64,000 nucleotides of DNA. It comes from JAJZQZ01 sp963790415 (GTDB lineage Bacteria; Actinomycetota; Thermoleophilia; RBG-16-64-13). The DNA lies in NCBI GenBank assembly GCA_963790415.1, contig CAWBOK010000001.1, positions 682,001-746,000 of the forward strand, written 5' to 3'. The notes under the pieces are model-generated. The model saw nothing but the letters and a program-made list of their open reading frames with translations. It did no database searches and was not told where the DNA came from. Positions within the stretch are counted from its first letter, which is position 1. Every line of letters begins with the position of its first letter. Positions 33,042 to 45,060 of this stretch are shown piece after piece. The translations under genes and the position numbers were made by a program.

Positions 33042-35440
33042 TCAGGCAACGGGTGTCAAATGGGCTACCTCCATGACCGCATCGACCAACCCGACGATCA
33101 CGGCCGTCTCCCCGAAGGTGCCCAAGACCTGGAACGTGTGCCCCAAGACGGCAAAGAAGTAGTCCTCGCGCTCGGCACCCACAAGCGCCCTGCCCAGCGC
33201 GGCAAGAGCCGAGTCCCGCTCCCCCGCCCGGGCAAGCGCGAGCGCGATCCCGGCTCGGGTCTGCGCGTCCACTCCCTGGCGCTCGGCCAACTCGAGCGCC
33301 TCCGCGCGCATACCCACCGAGAGCAGGGTCTCCGCCAGAAGCACGAGGTCCCAGGACCAGAGATGCTCCTCCGTGCGAACCAGGCGAACGGCCTCGACCA
33401 AGAGATCCGTCGCCTGGGCGGTCCTACCCAGCGCCAGCAGACCGCGGGCCAGCCTGATGGCGATCTCCCCGGAGCGGCGGTGCTCCCAGTCGATGGCCCC
33501 GATCTCGGCGGCGATGGCGTCGAAGGCCGTGCCGTCGCCCTTCCGTGCCAGAGACTCAGCGAACCACGCCTGGAACTCCTCGTTCCGCCGCGCTCCGTTA
33601 GTCTCCGCTTCCGCCGTGGCGCGAGCGCTCGTGATGGCCGCGTCCAGGCCGAGAAGATCACCTGCCGTGGCGAACGCATCCACCAACAGGGGCCAGTCGG
33701 CGTGCGTCGGGTGCTTCTCAGCCGGGGCACGCATGACCTCGAATGCCTCCCAGGCCACTCGGTCGGCGTCTTCCTGCTCTCTAAGCCCCGAGAGCAGCAA
33801 GGAGCACCGGGCAAGGCGAGACCCCTCATCCCATGTCCTCGGGCTTCTCTTGCGGACGGACTCTGCCTCGGCGAGCGCCTTCCCGATGGCTTCGGCCGCT
33901 CCCGCCTCGTCGCCGGCCAACCTCAGGATGGCCGCCGTCTCGAGCGGCGCGAGGAGTGGATCCTTCTCCTCCACCGGAGCCGCGAGCGCCCGCCGGGCCA
34001 TGCGCGCGGCCTCCTCCCCGGCACCCATAGAGGCCAGGGCCTCCGCCGCCCCTTGCAGGAACTCCCGTTCCGGGATGATGGACACGTAGTCCCAGGTGAC
34101 CCTGAGCGCCTCATCGGCCACCGCGATCGCCTCGTCTGCGCGTCCCGCCTCGAGCAGTCGCCAGGCCACGACGCCCAGCGCTTCCTTGCGCCAGCACATG
34201 TGCTCTGAATCGCGCAGCGGTATGGAGCGGGCGATGCGGAGCGCGTCTTCCAGGGCGCCCGCAAGACCCGTGCCTGCCATGAGCCGCGTCGCCTTCGCGA
34301 GCGACTCCGGCATCAAGATCTGGAGCCAGAACTCATCGGCCGCGAAGAGGTCCGACCCTTCTCTCAAGCGCTTCGCGCCCGAGCTCGGCGAGGCCGACTG
34401 CGAGCAGGCCCGGGGCGCAGTCGATGAGACAGGACCCGGTCACGCCGTCGGGGTAGGCCGGGTGCGCGCGCAGAAACGCCGTGAGCAGAAGGAGCCGTTC
34501 CGGGTCTTCCGTAGCCGCTGAGGCGTCTGCGACCGCGGCCAAGGAGCCCTCGATCGCCCACATCAGGGGGTCTGTTTCCGCCAGCCTGGCTTGGGCGTCG
34601 GCGAGGACCTCAATGGCCCGCTCGCGGTGCCCCTGACGGAAGAGTTCAGCGGCGAGCCCAGAGAGCACGACCGGGCGCTTGTCCTCGAACTCCATGCTCG
34701 CGCCCTCGTCGATGAGGATCTCGAGCTCCTCCGGCCGTGCGACGTCGCCGAGGAGACCCGGGAGGTACTCGACCAGACGCTCGAGATCGGACCACGAGAT
34801 ATGACCGCCGTCCTCGGTCAAGGCCCGTTCCAGCGTGAAGAGCTCGAGCGTCCGCCTCGCCGCCCGCAGGGCCTGAGGGCGTAGACCGGCACGGGCGAGC
34901 TTCTGCGCTAGGTCGCCGCAGGACTCCCAGGACGCGCGGGAGTCCTCCATCTCGGCGAGGAGCTCCTGGGCGAGCCTGCGGGCCTGCGTGGTCCGCCCTG
35001 CCGACGCGAGCAGAAGGACGAGGTCGTCCCGGAGCCACTGCCCTACTCCGAACCAGCTCCACCAGCCTGTCCGCCACCAGAGCGGCCCGGTCTTGGTCGC
35101 CGCGCTCGTGGAGTGCCTGGGCGATAGCACCCAGTGTCTCGTGGCAACTGCCCGCGAGCTCAGCCCAGGCCATAGCCTGGTCGAATCGGCCGGTGACCGC
35201 CATGACCTTAAGGACTTCGGCGGGCAGCCAGAACGCAAGCTCGTCCACGTGCTCTTTGAGGAGGCAGAGGCGGGTAAGATCGAGCAGCCCTCGCGCGGAT
35301 CGGTCGGTGGCGGCTACCCCCAGGGCAGGGTCGAGATCGGAGCGCAAGACGGTGAGGGCCATAGGGTCGAGGAGCGCGGCGACAAAGCCGGGCAGCAGGC
35401 CCCGGCCGGCGGACGTGGAGAGCGGTAGTTGATCAGACAT
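33042..35440 (-). CDS. Large helical-repeat (TPR-like) protein, two frameshifts
   Basis: Three consecutive frames read as one ~800-residue all-helical protein. Frame 1 runs from ATG 35440 (SDQLPLSTSAGRGLLPG) to about 35060. Frame 2 continues with WFGVGQWLRDDLVLLLASAG to about 34370, and frame 3 with EGSDLFAADEFWLQILMPES to 33042. Repeated units such as RGLLALGRTAQATDLLVEAV and ALEDALRIARSIP have the A/G/L spacing of TPR or SEL1-type repeats. There are no catalytic motifs; it is probably a scaffold. Alternatively a second gene could start at TTG 34367, overlapping by ~35 bp. No family name is recognised. Confidence 0.65.
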
Positions 35441-35609
35441 GGGGCGACCCTTTCGACCAGGAAAGACTACACGACCCGCCGGACAGAAGCCTAGCGTCAG
35501 CGGCGCGACCACAACCTCCGGGCGTTCTCGCCAGGGGACGTAGTCCGCTTCCCCGACTCCACTCGGATGATGCCGTCGGACCCGCGCGGAAGAGAGCGGC
35601 ACCACGCCG

Positions 35610-36247
35610 ACATTTGGTCACGAGGCGGGCGAGGCGAACTCCACCTGCGAGTTCCGCTCGCTCGGGACTCCGCCGGTCACGGTGTACCGGGCGACATACG
35701 CCGGTGCAGAGGTTGAGCTCGAGTTCACCACGGCCGCTCGAGGTGCCGACTTCGGGGTGCGCACCGTGCAAAGCGGCCTGCCGCCCAAGAGCTTCGGTAC
35801 GTTGACCTGCTACTCCAGCACGCCTGGCCCTTGCCTCTCGATGCGCTCACTGCCGGGGAGATGGAAAGGTCGGTGCGGGTGACGACGCCGGCGGCCTTCA
35901 TCCTGCAGAAAGCCTTGTCGCGCACGAAGCGGACCGACCTGCTGAAGAGGGAGAAGGACCTATGCTACATCTTCTACGTCATGGACGCGTTCCGCAGCTG
36001 GCATCGACGGATCGGGGAGGAGTTGCACACGCTGGCCACCACCCGACGCTCCTCGTTCCAGCGGGCTCTAGCGGATCTTGAAGCTGCCTGTGAGACGCCG
36101 TACTCCTTTGGCGTCCACGCGTTGCTGCACCAGAGGCCCGGCACGCCGTTTTCCGGACTCGACGACGACCAGTGCCGACAACACGCCTGGTCGGTCACGC
36201 ACGCGCTGCTGGGCATGATGAGGTTGGGGCTCTCCGCCAGCGAGTAG
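35610..36247 (+). pseudogene. GSU2403-type nucleotidyltransferase fold protein, truncated and frameshifted
   Basis: VYRATYAGAEVELEFTTAAR is in one frame up to ~35765, then AQELRYVDLLLQHAWPLPLD, RVTTPAAFILQKALSRTK and LLKREKDLCYIFYVMDAFR follow in another. This order matches the second half of GSU2403-like nucleotidyltransferases (family of AbiEii/MNT-like toxins). The N-terminal catalytic G-S...D-x-D region is absent, so the gene is dead. Confidence 0.6.
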
Positions 36248-36290
36248 CCCCCTGCCGACCGAACCGCCCCGGGTCAATGGAGACTCCATC

Positions 36291-36582
36291 TCTTGAGAGG
36301 ATGGAGTCAGCCCGGTGGCATCGAAGTTGGGCATGACCGCAGAGACGCTGCGCAAATGGGTGCGCCGGCTGAGACCGACGGAGGGCTTCGCTCGGGGGTC
36401 ACCACCGAAGAGCGGGCACGGGTCAAGGAGCTCGAACGGGAGAACCGTGAGCTTCGGCGTGCCAACGAGATCCTCAAGGCAGCCGCGGCTTTCTTCGGGG
36501 CGGAGTTCGACCGCCGAAAGAAGAGATGGCCTCCTTCATCCGGGAACGCAAGGAAGAGTTCGGGGTCGACGGAGTGGCTCAG
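36291..36582 (+). mobile_element. IS3-family remnant (orfA with frameshift, 5' scrap of orfB)
   Basis: OrfA pieces: VASKLGMTAETLRKWVRR in one frame, then GVTTEERARVKELERENREL and RRANEILKAAAAFFGAEFD in the next, the HTH and leucine-zipper of IS3 OrfA. A following ATG (36526) starts MASFIRERKEEFGV, the beginning of OrfB, cut off within ~20 codons where the DUF4230 gene begins on the other strand. Confidence 0.8.
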
Positions 36583-37181
36583 TCGGTGGCCCGGAACTTG
36601 ACGCTCACCCCGAAACCGGTCTCTTCAGCAAGGCGGGAGGAGAGTTGGTCGACCACAGAAGCCTTGGCCTTGTCGAGAGCGCCTTGCGCCACTGCGCGTT
36701 CACGGGCCAGTTCGCGCATGCTGTCGACGGCCTCTTCGGTGTCCGCGGCGTCGAGGCGGTTCCAGAGGCCGTTATCCCACTCAAGGATCTCCAGATCCTG
36801 TTGGTCGAGAGAAAGCAGTTCGGGCTCGGGGAAGGTCACTGTGACGACGTCCGGGTCACGAGCCACGCGCACGTCGACACCATGACTCAGGTCGAAGCCT
36901 GACTTGACCGCGTAGGTGGCTCTCGCGCGCATGCGCTTGGTCGAGAAGAGCCATCGATTCTCGTAACCTCGCTCCACGACCACCGTGTTCTCGAGTACGG
37001 CGAGTTCGGCAATGTTGGTGGACTGCTCCACCACCACGTCGTTGTCCACCGTTATGCGCGGATCGAACTGAAGAGCGTCCTGGAAGACGCCGGAAATGCC
37101 CGCTGCGGTGCGGGCGGGCCAGGTCTCGATGCGCCAGAATGCGAAGAGGAGCGACCCGACGAGGACTATCACGATGCCCAA
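36579..37181 (-). CDS. DUF4230 membrane-anchored protein
   Basis: A ~200-residue protein: one N-terminal membrane helix (GIVIVLVGSLLFAFWRI), then a beta-rich domain with TNIAELAVLENTVVVERG, AVKSGFDLSHGVDVRVARD and VVTVTFPEPELLSLDQQDLE, the DUF4230 signature order. The C-terminal part is a long helix. The TTG at 37181 is the only start in frame before an upstream stop, so a missing or shifted 5' end is possible. Its 3' end abuts the IS3 remnant, and this insertion may have removed a few residues. Function unknown. Confidence 0.75.
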   Translation of the reverse strand: MGIVIVLVGSLLFAFWRIETWPARTAAGISGVFQDALQFDPRITVDNDVVVEQSTNIAELAVLENTVVVERGYENRWLFSTKRMRARATYAVKSGFDLSHGVDVRVARDPDVVTVTFPEPELLSLDQQDLEILEWDNGLWNRLDAADTEEAVDSMRELARERAVAQGALDKAKASVVDQLSSRLAEETGFGVSVKFRATD

Positions 37182-37538
37182 GACGGCGAGCGGCCAAGCG
37201 CTTTTGTACGATCGGGTCGTGCGGGGGGTCCCTTCGCCGGAGCGCTACTGCTGGTAGTCTACACCAGCGGCGAGGCAGACTGCCGAGTAGGATTCCGACC
37301 CTTCCGCGCGGCGCGTGACCAGCACTCCGGCGTCCGCGGTGCCCCGGCGCACCGCCACCAAGCTCCTGGTGTGCCACTGGGGCCTCGTGAAGCGGCCGCC
37401 GCGGCCAATGACGCTGTGATCTGCTCCGTGTTGGTTCTCGCCCGGACAACCGCCGCTTCAGCGACAACGCACCACCTGACGGGATCAAGAGCAGCGCCTT
37501 TAAGTCCGCCCTGTGTCCGTCCGAGCCGAGGACCCCCG
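37182..37538. other. Non-coding region
   Basis: About 360 bp without a supported gene. A minus-strand stretch near 37245-37400 can be read as a Val/Arg-rich peptide but has no start or recognisable motif. Confidence 0.35.
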
Positions 37539-37778
37539 CTACGGTGCCGTGGTACCAGCGCTCATCATGGAGACCGAAGTCGAGCTTCCTATCATCGTCC
37601 CGACAGCGGTGCCATACACCGTGCCACCCGAGGTAGGATTGGTTCCGCCCGACCCAGCGCCGTTCATCATATTGCCGGGAGTCGTGGTGCTAGTTCCATT
37701 GCACCCGACCACCGCAAGTACCAGCAGCACTACAAGTGCCGCGAGCACCAGTGTCGCGATGCGCCTCTTGTTCTTCAT
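37539..37778 (-). CDS. Small lipoprotein
   Basis: A 79-residue precursor from the ATG at 37778 (GAAGGGTGG upstream). Residues 1-25 are a lipoprotein signal: KNKRR, a hydrophobic run and the lipobox LAVVGC. The mature part (~55 residues) is Ser/Thr/Gly-rich and Met-containing (NMMNGAGSGGTNPTSGGTVY) with no fold recognisable. It is probably membrane-attached on the outside. Confidence 0.7.
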   Translation of the reverse strand: MKNKRRIATLVLAALVVLLVLAVVGCNGTSTTTPGNMMNGAGSGGTNPTSGGTVYGTAVGTMIGSSTSVSMMSAGTTAP

Positions 37779-37980
37779 CGGTCCACCCTTCGCGCGGCCC
37801 AGCGAGCAATCACAAGGGCGCCCGAACAACGCGGCTTCACTCGAGCTACGCCCGTCGACCGGGGCAGTCCAAATACACGAATCCTACTGTTAGATGGCTG
37901 CGCGCATCCGGCCGCCTACTCTAGGGTCCATATGGGAACTGGAGAACAAGGGAGATACGAGGCAAGAGGGGAGATCACTA

Positions 37981-38126
37981 TGTGGCTCGTGGTCGTGTTG
38001 CTTATTCTGGCTTTACTCTTGGGTGGAGTCGGTCTGTTCGTGGAAGCGCTGCGGTGGGTACTCATCATCGCGCTCATTCTTCTCGTTGTGAGCATCGTGA
38101 CGGGTTTCCTGGGCCGGCGCCGGTAG
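37981..38126 (+). CDS. Small two-helix hydrophobic membrane protein
   Basis: A 48-residue protein consisting of two membrane segments (VVVLLILALLLGGVGLFVEA and VLIIALILLVVSIVTGFLG) and a basic tail GRRR. GGGGAG lies upstream of the ATG. Such small proteins are common in Actinomycetota; their function is unknown. Confidence 0.75.
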
Positions 38127-38314
38127 TCGAGCACCGTTTCGTGGGGCGCCGATGAACTCATCCCGCAAGCTCATGCAGTAGTCGACCGGGCCCTGGTCGG
38201 CGCCGGACAGATGTGATAGACGAACCACCTGCCCTTGCGCCGCGAGGCTGGCTGGTTCATGCCGAATGGTGATATTTGGCGCTTCATCAGTGCTACCAAG
38301 GGGAGTGTGTCTAG

Positions 38315-38563
38315 ATGCCTGGTTGGTTAGGCCCCTGGGAAATTGCCATTGTAGTGGGCATCATCTTGCTCGTCTTCGGAGGCAGGTTGATCCCGCGACT
38401 CGGCTCTTGGTTGGGTCGTTCCATCGTAGGGCTTAAGAAAGGTGTCAAGGAGGGCGAAGAGGGGTTCAGGTCGGCGATCAAGGAAGACGTGAAGGTCGAC
38501 GCCGAGCCCGATAACGCCTCAGACCAGCCTGCGACTGCGGCCGAGGAGGCCGAGGATAGGTAG
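38315..38563 (+). CDS. tatA: TatA/E-family twin-arginine translocase subunit
   Basis: An 82-residue protein: membrane helix GPWEIAIVVGIILLVFGG, the glycine hinge with FGGRLIPRLG, an amphipathic helix (SWLGRSIVGLKKGVKEGEE) containing the usual F/G-x-x-L-x-x-G pattern, and an acidic disordered tail. It forms the Tat protein-conducting multimer together with TatC, which is not in this window. Confidence 0.92.
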   Translation: MPGWLGPWEIAIVVGIILLVFGGRLIPRLGSWLGRSIVGLKKGVKEGEEGFRSAIKEDVKVDAEPDNASDQPATAAEEAEDR

Positions 38564-38670
38564 GTCGTGAGTCGCCCGCAGCGGTGGAGCCACCACGAAG
38601 ATTGACGTCCAGGAGGCTCGGTCGATACACTATTCGTAGCACACACGACGTATCGATAGGCGGGGCGCTC

Positions 38671-38877
38671 ATGGAAACCGTCACGATCTCCCCTAAGTAT
38701 CAAGTCGTCATCCCCAAGGCCATTCGTGAGAGTCTCGAGTTGCGCCCCGGTCAGAAGGTGGAGGCCATTCTCTACGACCGTCGTATCGAGCTCGTGCCGG
38801 TGCGTCCGATCGCGGAGATGCGGGGATTTCTCCCAGGGCTCGACTCGAACGTGCCGCGTGAGACCGATCGTGCATGA
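38671..38877 (+). CDS. AbrB/SpoVT-type antitoxin
   Basis: A 68-residue swapped-hairpin DNA-binding protein: TISPKYQVVIPKAIRESLEL followed by RPGQKVEAILYDRRIELVPV. The C-terminal RGFLPGLDSNV segment probably binds the toxin. The stop overlaps the vapC ATG (ATGA). It neutralises the PIN toxin and represses their operon in characterised VapBC systems. Confidence 0.92.
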   Translation: METVTISPKYQVVIPKAIRESLELRPGQKVEAILYDRRIELVPVRPIAEMRGFLPGLDSNVPRETDRA

Positions 38878-39248
38878 ACGTAGTCGATTCATGCGGATGG
38901 CTCGAGTACTTCGGCAACGGTCCCAACGCGACATTCTTCTCCGACCCTCTGGCAGTCACGTCCGAACTCGTCGTTCCATCCATCACCATCTACGAGGTGT
39001 TCAAGCGGATAATCCAGCAACGCGACGAGGGCGATGCGCTCCAGGCGGTGGCGATGATGCAACAGGGTCGCGTCGTGGAACTGTCGTCTGCTCTGGCGTT
39101 GTCGGCGGTCCGCCTCAGCCTCGAGCACGCTCTGCCCATGGCGGACAGCGTCATACTCGCCACCGCTCGGGCGTATGGAGCGACGCTGTGGACTCAAGAC
39201 CCGGACTTCGAGAGTGTCCCGGGGGTACGCTACGTCGCGAAGGATTAG
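38874..39248 (+). CDS. vapC: VapC-type PIN-domain ribonuclease toxin
   Basis: A 124-residue PIN protein. The metal-binding acidic residues are visible: Asp in NVVDSCGWLEYF, Glu in ITIYEVFKRI, Asp in PMADSVILATARAYGA and Asp in WTQDPDFESVPGV. It cleaves RNA, often tRNA, when its antitoxin is lost. It is coupled to the AbrB-type gene. Confidence 0.94.
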   Translation: MNVVDSCGWLEYFGNGPNATFFSDPLAVTSELVVPSITIYEVFKRIIQQRDEGDALQAVAMMQQGRVVELSSALALSAVRLSLEHALPMADSVILATARAYGATLWTQDPDFESVPGVRYVAKD

Positions 39249-39354
39249 AGACCGGCCACATGGCTAGGTGCACAACCCTGCCCCCGGCCGGCCCCGTGAC
39301 CCGGCCGCATCCCTTACACTTGCACCAAGAGAAATCCCATAGCGTCGGAGGCAG

Positions 39355-40041
39355 ATGATGGAGCAATCGCAGCTTGTCGAACAGGAAAGAAGCGTCTTGA
39401 AGTGGGGCGGTCTTGCCGGAATGGCCGGAAGCCTCGTCCTTGTCGTCGTCTTCGTCATCGTGGGCGTCTTTGTGGGGTCGGATCCACATGAGCCGATGGA
39501 CTTTCCGGGAATCCGGGTCGCCCGCACGTTCGAAGACGGTCTCTACCTTGCGGTCATGATCCTGTGGATCCCGCTCTTCCTGGCGCTGTATCGTGCCCTT
39601 CGACACGAGCGTCTCGCGCCGGCGTTGTTCGGTAGCGCTCTAGGTATTGTGGGACTGGTCGTCCTCGCAGCCGGAGCGCTCCCGCACATCACCACGCTGG
39701 CGGTCTCCGACCTCGTGCATGCTCCGGGGGCAACGATCAGCAACGAGGCTGCGCTGGAACTGTGGAAGGCGGCCTACGCGGTGTTCGACGCGCTGTTGAC
39801 CGCGGGACTCATCCTCGCAACGATCGGGGTCGCCTGCCTCGGAGCGGCAATGATCAAGAATCCGAAGTTCGGCAAGGGAATCGGCTGGACCAGCGTGGTA
39901 CTTGGTGTGGCCGGGGCGATAGGGGCGTCCGTCCCACTGTGGAACCCCGATTCTCCGGCGCCGGTGGTTGCCATGGCTGCACTCATCATCTTTTGTGCGG
40001 CCTCAGGATGGAAGACCTATAGAGCGTCGAGACTCGCGTAG
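39355..40041 (+). CDS. Polytopic membrane protein, DUF4386-like
   Basis: A 228-residue protein with six predicted membrane segments, beginning LAGMAGSLVLVVVFVIVGVF; the outside loop contains DFPGIRVARTFEDGLYLAVM. The first of five proteins of this type between 39 and 49 kb; this one is the most divergent. GGAGG stands 3-6 nt before tandem ATGs at 39355 and 39358. Function unknown. Confidence 0.7.
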   Translation: MMEQSQLVEQERSVLKWGGLAGMAGSLVLVVVFVIVGVFVGSDPHEPMDFPGIRVARTFEDGLYLAVMILWIPLFLALYRALRHERLAPALFGSALGIVGLVVLAAGALPHITTLAVSDLVHAPGATISNEAALELWKAAYAVFDALLTAGLILATIGVACLGAAMIKNPKFGKGIGWTSVVLGVAGAIGASVPLWNPDSPAPVVAMAALIIFCAASGWKTYRASRLA

Positions 40042-40049
40042 GGTTTGAA

Positions 40050-40607
40050 ATGCAGATACGCACCAGCCTCGACCCGGCGCGCCCGAGCAAGCAGACCTCC
40101 CTGCCGGACTTCATCGCGCCCTCGGTTGCCGAGATCGACTTCGCCTTCCTGTACCGTCTGGGCATCCGCGGCTGCTTCATCGACCTCGACGGCACCATCG
40201 TCGAGCGGGGGCAGCACGAGATCAGCGACCAGCTCTCGCAGACCCTCGCGGACCAGCCGCTGATCATCTCCCTCGCCACGAACCGGCCGAAGGGCCGGAG
40301 CCTGCAGGATCTCAAGGAACGGACCCACGCCCAACACGTCGTCCACCCCACTTCCGTGCGGGGCAAGCCCTTCAAGGCCTACTACCGGGCGGCCCTCAGC
40401 CAAGTGGGGCTCGAGGCAGCGCGGGCCGTGATGATCGGCGACCGCTACCTGCAGGACATCGTGGGCGCGAACCGGGCGGGCCTCTACACGGTCATGGTGC
40501 ACAAGTTCGGCCGGGCCGAGGCCCTCGACGACAAGGTCCAGTCGCGCGTCGATGCGTTCTTCCTGCGGCGCTTCGCCGGCCGCTACGAGGACATCCGGAG
40601 CGGGTAG
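40050..40607 (+). CDS. YqeG-type HAD-IIIA phosphatase
   Basis: A 185-residue HAD protein. Motif I is FIDLDGTIVERG (nucleophile and acid/base Asp), motif II is IISLATNRPKG, and motif IV is VMIGDRYLQDIVGANRAGL. It fits the YqeG subgroup, which includes phosphatidylglycerophosphate phosphatase-like enzymes. It follows the DUF4386-like gene by 8 bp, in the same direction, and converges on the UvrA-like gene. Confidence 0.88.
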   Translation: MQIRTSLDPARPSKQTSLPDFIAPSVAEIDFAFLYRLGIRGCFIDLDGTIVERGQHEISDQLSQTLADQPLIISLATNRPKGRSLQDLKERTHAQHVVHPTSVRGKPFKAYYRAALSQVGLEAARAVMIGDRYLQDIVGANRAGLYTVMVHKFGRAEALDDKVQSRVDAFFLRRFAGRYEDIRSG

Positions 40608-40691
40608 CCCGGACGGTAGCTTGCACCCCCTCACCGAACCGGCATTCTGTGCGTGAGATAACTCGTCTGACGGTGTCCGCGAGGGCCTCGG

Positions 40692-43080
<2,389 letters not shown>

Positions 43081-43252
43081 CGTGTCTCCATCTGTCGTGA
43101 CTCGGTACCGCTGATTGTCCTTCGTCGGCGCAGTCGCGGCAATACCCCCCACGGTGCCTGTCAGTCGCACCGTCTCAGGGTTCCATACGGGTATCATGAC
43201 TATCCTGCGGCGGGTCCATCATCAGCGAGAGCCTCGGCTCAGAAGGCCCCAC
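43081..43252. other. Upstream region of the UvrA-like gene
   Basis: No gene seen. It is flanked by the 3' end of a dead DUF2807 gene. Confidence 0.4.
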
Positions 43253-43535
43253 TCAATCAGAGATCGATATCACTCTGCCCGAGGACGTCGTCTCCGCATT
43301 GATCGTAGGCGAGCCCGCACAATAGACGCTGTCGCTGCTCGACAGCCGGGCGTCGAGCCCGTCGCTGACTCGGACGGCGGCATCGCCACTGCTCGTGAGC
43401 TCCACGGTGGCCCGCTTCGAAGGGAGCTTCTTCGCATCGAGGGAGCCCGAGCTTGAGAGCCTTGCCTCCAGTTGGTCGATCGCGCCCCCGGAGATCTCCA
43501 CATTGCCGGAGCAGATGATCTCGAATCGGTGTCGG
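43253..43535 (-). pseudogene. DUF2807 (GIN-domain) C-terminal remnant
   Basis: FEIICSGNVEISGGAIDQLE, then LSSSGSLDAKKLPSKRATVE and SDSVYCAGSPTINAETTSSG form the repeating beta-solenoid strands of a DUF2807 putative adhesin-head domain. The signal peptide and N-terminal half are missing, and no start codon or ribosome-binding site is present. Confidence 0.7.
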
Positions 43536-43799
43536 TACGGTTAAGTGGTACCGGATGGGTTTCGAAGGATCGAGGCCGTAGTCTTCCCGTGCATCCAGGG
43601 ATCAAAGGCCTGGATGAGGCACATCATACGTGCGCGCCCTGGGCCGCTTGACCCAACTCGTCGTGAATGCTCTTGGCAGTCTCCAGTTGTTTGAGCCAAG
43701 GGTTTGCTGGGAATATAGAAGCCACTATCGTCACAGAAAGTATGCGACGGACCCATCCAGTTTTGATTGGCGCTCACCAATCTACACGAGGAGTGAGTC
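43536..43799. other. Intergenic region before the DUF4386 gene
   Basis: No supported gene. ACGAGGAGTGAGTC immediately before 43800 gives the ribosome-binding site of the next gene. Confidence 0.4.
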
Positions 43800-44606
43800 A
43801 TGTCTAATATCGACAGAGCAGCAACCAAACGAGTCCCGATGGACTCACTGAGGAAGACCTCGCTGGCCGCGGGGATTCTCTACCTGATCACCTTTATCTC
43901 GATCCCGACCCTGGCGCTCTATGCTCAGGTGAAAGGGCTTAACTACATCGTTGGCTCCGGTCCAGATACTCGCATGTTCATCGCCGGCGCCCTGGAGATG
44001 ATCGTGGCCCTCGCCGGCATCGGCACCGCCGTCGCGCTGTACCCAGTGGTCAAGAGGCAGAACGAGGGGGTCGCACTCGGCTTGGTCGGCGCCCGGACCC
44101 TGGAAGCCGCCACCATCTTCGTTGGTGTCGCCAGCCTCCTGGCGGTGGTCACCTTGCGGCAGGCCGGAGCCGGAGCAGGTGCCTTGGTCACCGGCCAGGC
44201 GCTGGTCGGTGTGTATGACGCGATGTTCCTCATCGGACAAAGCACCATTCCTGCCGTGAACGCCCTGTTGCTGGGCTACCTGCTGTACAAGTCGCGCCTG
44301 GTGCCGCGGGCTCTTCCCGTGCTGGCGTTCATCTCAGCGCCCTTGCTGCTAGCTTCCATGGCCGCCAGGGTCTGGAGCATCGGCGGGACTCCGAACAAGT
44401 TGTGGTTGATCGCCGGAATCCCGATCGCGGTCTGGGAGCTCTCGCTCGGCCTCTACCTCACCTTCAAAGGCTTCAAGCCCTCGCCTATCACAGCGGAAGG
44501 CTTCAAGCCCAACCCACTCACCCGTAAGCCTTCCCCCGTCGCTGCTAGCGTGACCGCTACCGGCGTCCGAGGTGGCTGCCAAGACCCGGCGGTCTGCCCG
44601 GTCTGA
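43800..44606 (+). CDS. DUF4386 membrane protein
   Basis: A 268-residue protein with about six membrane segments. The DUF4386 features are the N-terminal TSLAAGILYLITFISIPTLA, the short outside segment before ALEMIVALAGIGTAVALYPV, and LGYLLYKSRLVPRALPVLAF. A ~40-residue Lys/Pro/Ser tail (GFKPSPITAEGFKPNPLTRK) is unusual and holds a short internal repeat (GFKPSP/GFKPNP). It ends before a strong terminator. Confidence 0.85.
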   Translation: MSNIDRAATKRVPMDSLRKTSLAAGILYLITFISIPTLALYAQVKGLNYIVGSGPDTRMFIAGALEMIVALAGIGTAVALYPVVKRQNEGVALGLVGARTLEAATIFVGVASLLAVVTLRQAGAGAGALVTGQALVGVYDAMFLIGQSTIPAVNALLLGYLLYKSRLVPRALPVLAFISAPLLLASMAARVWSIGGTPNKLWLIAGIPIAVWELSLGLYLTFKGFKPSPITAEGFKPNPLTRKPSPVAASVTATGVRGGCQDPAVCPV

Positions 44607-44660
44607 TACCTAGAGTTACCAAGCCGCCCTCTCCACTCACCATCAGGATCACAAGTCCTG

Positions 44661-44708
44661 CCACAGATCAGACAAACCCGACGTTCTGAATGTCGGGTTT
44701 GTCTGTGG
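44661..44708. terminator. Strong bidirectional terminator hairpin
   Basis: GACAAACCCGAC, loop GTTCTGAAT, GTCGGGTTTGTC (44671-44703) with outer pairing CCACA/TGTGG. It follows the plus-strand DUF4386 gene and would also end minus-strand transcription from the right. Confidence 0.85.
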
Positions 44709-44894
44709 AGCGATTCATTCTTTCCGATGTGTAGCATGATGTTCTATCTGGTACGGGCCGCGTCCTGTCAGGTGGCGTACGAGCTGACTGCTCCATCCAA
44801 CGATCGACGCACCAGCAGCCCACCAAGAGCATGGGCACGTCCTCCATGAGTCCGTCGACGTCATGCTTCTCGGTGTAGAATCTGGCGAGCGACT

Positions 44895-45025
44895 CCGCGC
44901 CCATGCAGCGACGAGCAGGCCGCCTCCCACTTCATTCGCTTCTTCCACGACAGTCGCCCCCGCTGCCGTCAGCGCAGCGACCACGTCGGCAATGTCGTCG
45001 ATCTCCCAAAACGGTATTCTCCGCC
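44895..45025 (-). pseudogene. VOC/glyoxalase-domain C-terminal remnant
   Basis: FWEIDDIADVVAALTAAGAT and VVEEANEVGGGLLVAAW match the last beta-alpha-beta unit of a VOC protein; the frame breaks just before and after. Some adjoining sequence (FYTEKHDVDGLMEDVPMLLV in another frame) may belong to a second lost gene. Confidence 0.5.
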
Positions 45026-45060
45026 TGGGTCATCTCGCCCTTGGCGAAACTGAGCGAACT

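Noticed and set aside
34333..34367. Two separate helical-repeat genes rather than one frameshifted gene
   Set aside because: Possible (TTG start at 34367), but the repeat pattern continues through the break and a second shift exists upstream, so one damaged gene is more likely.
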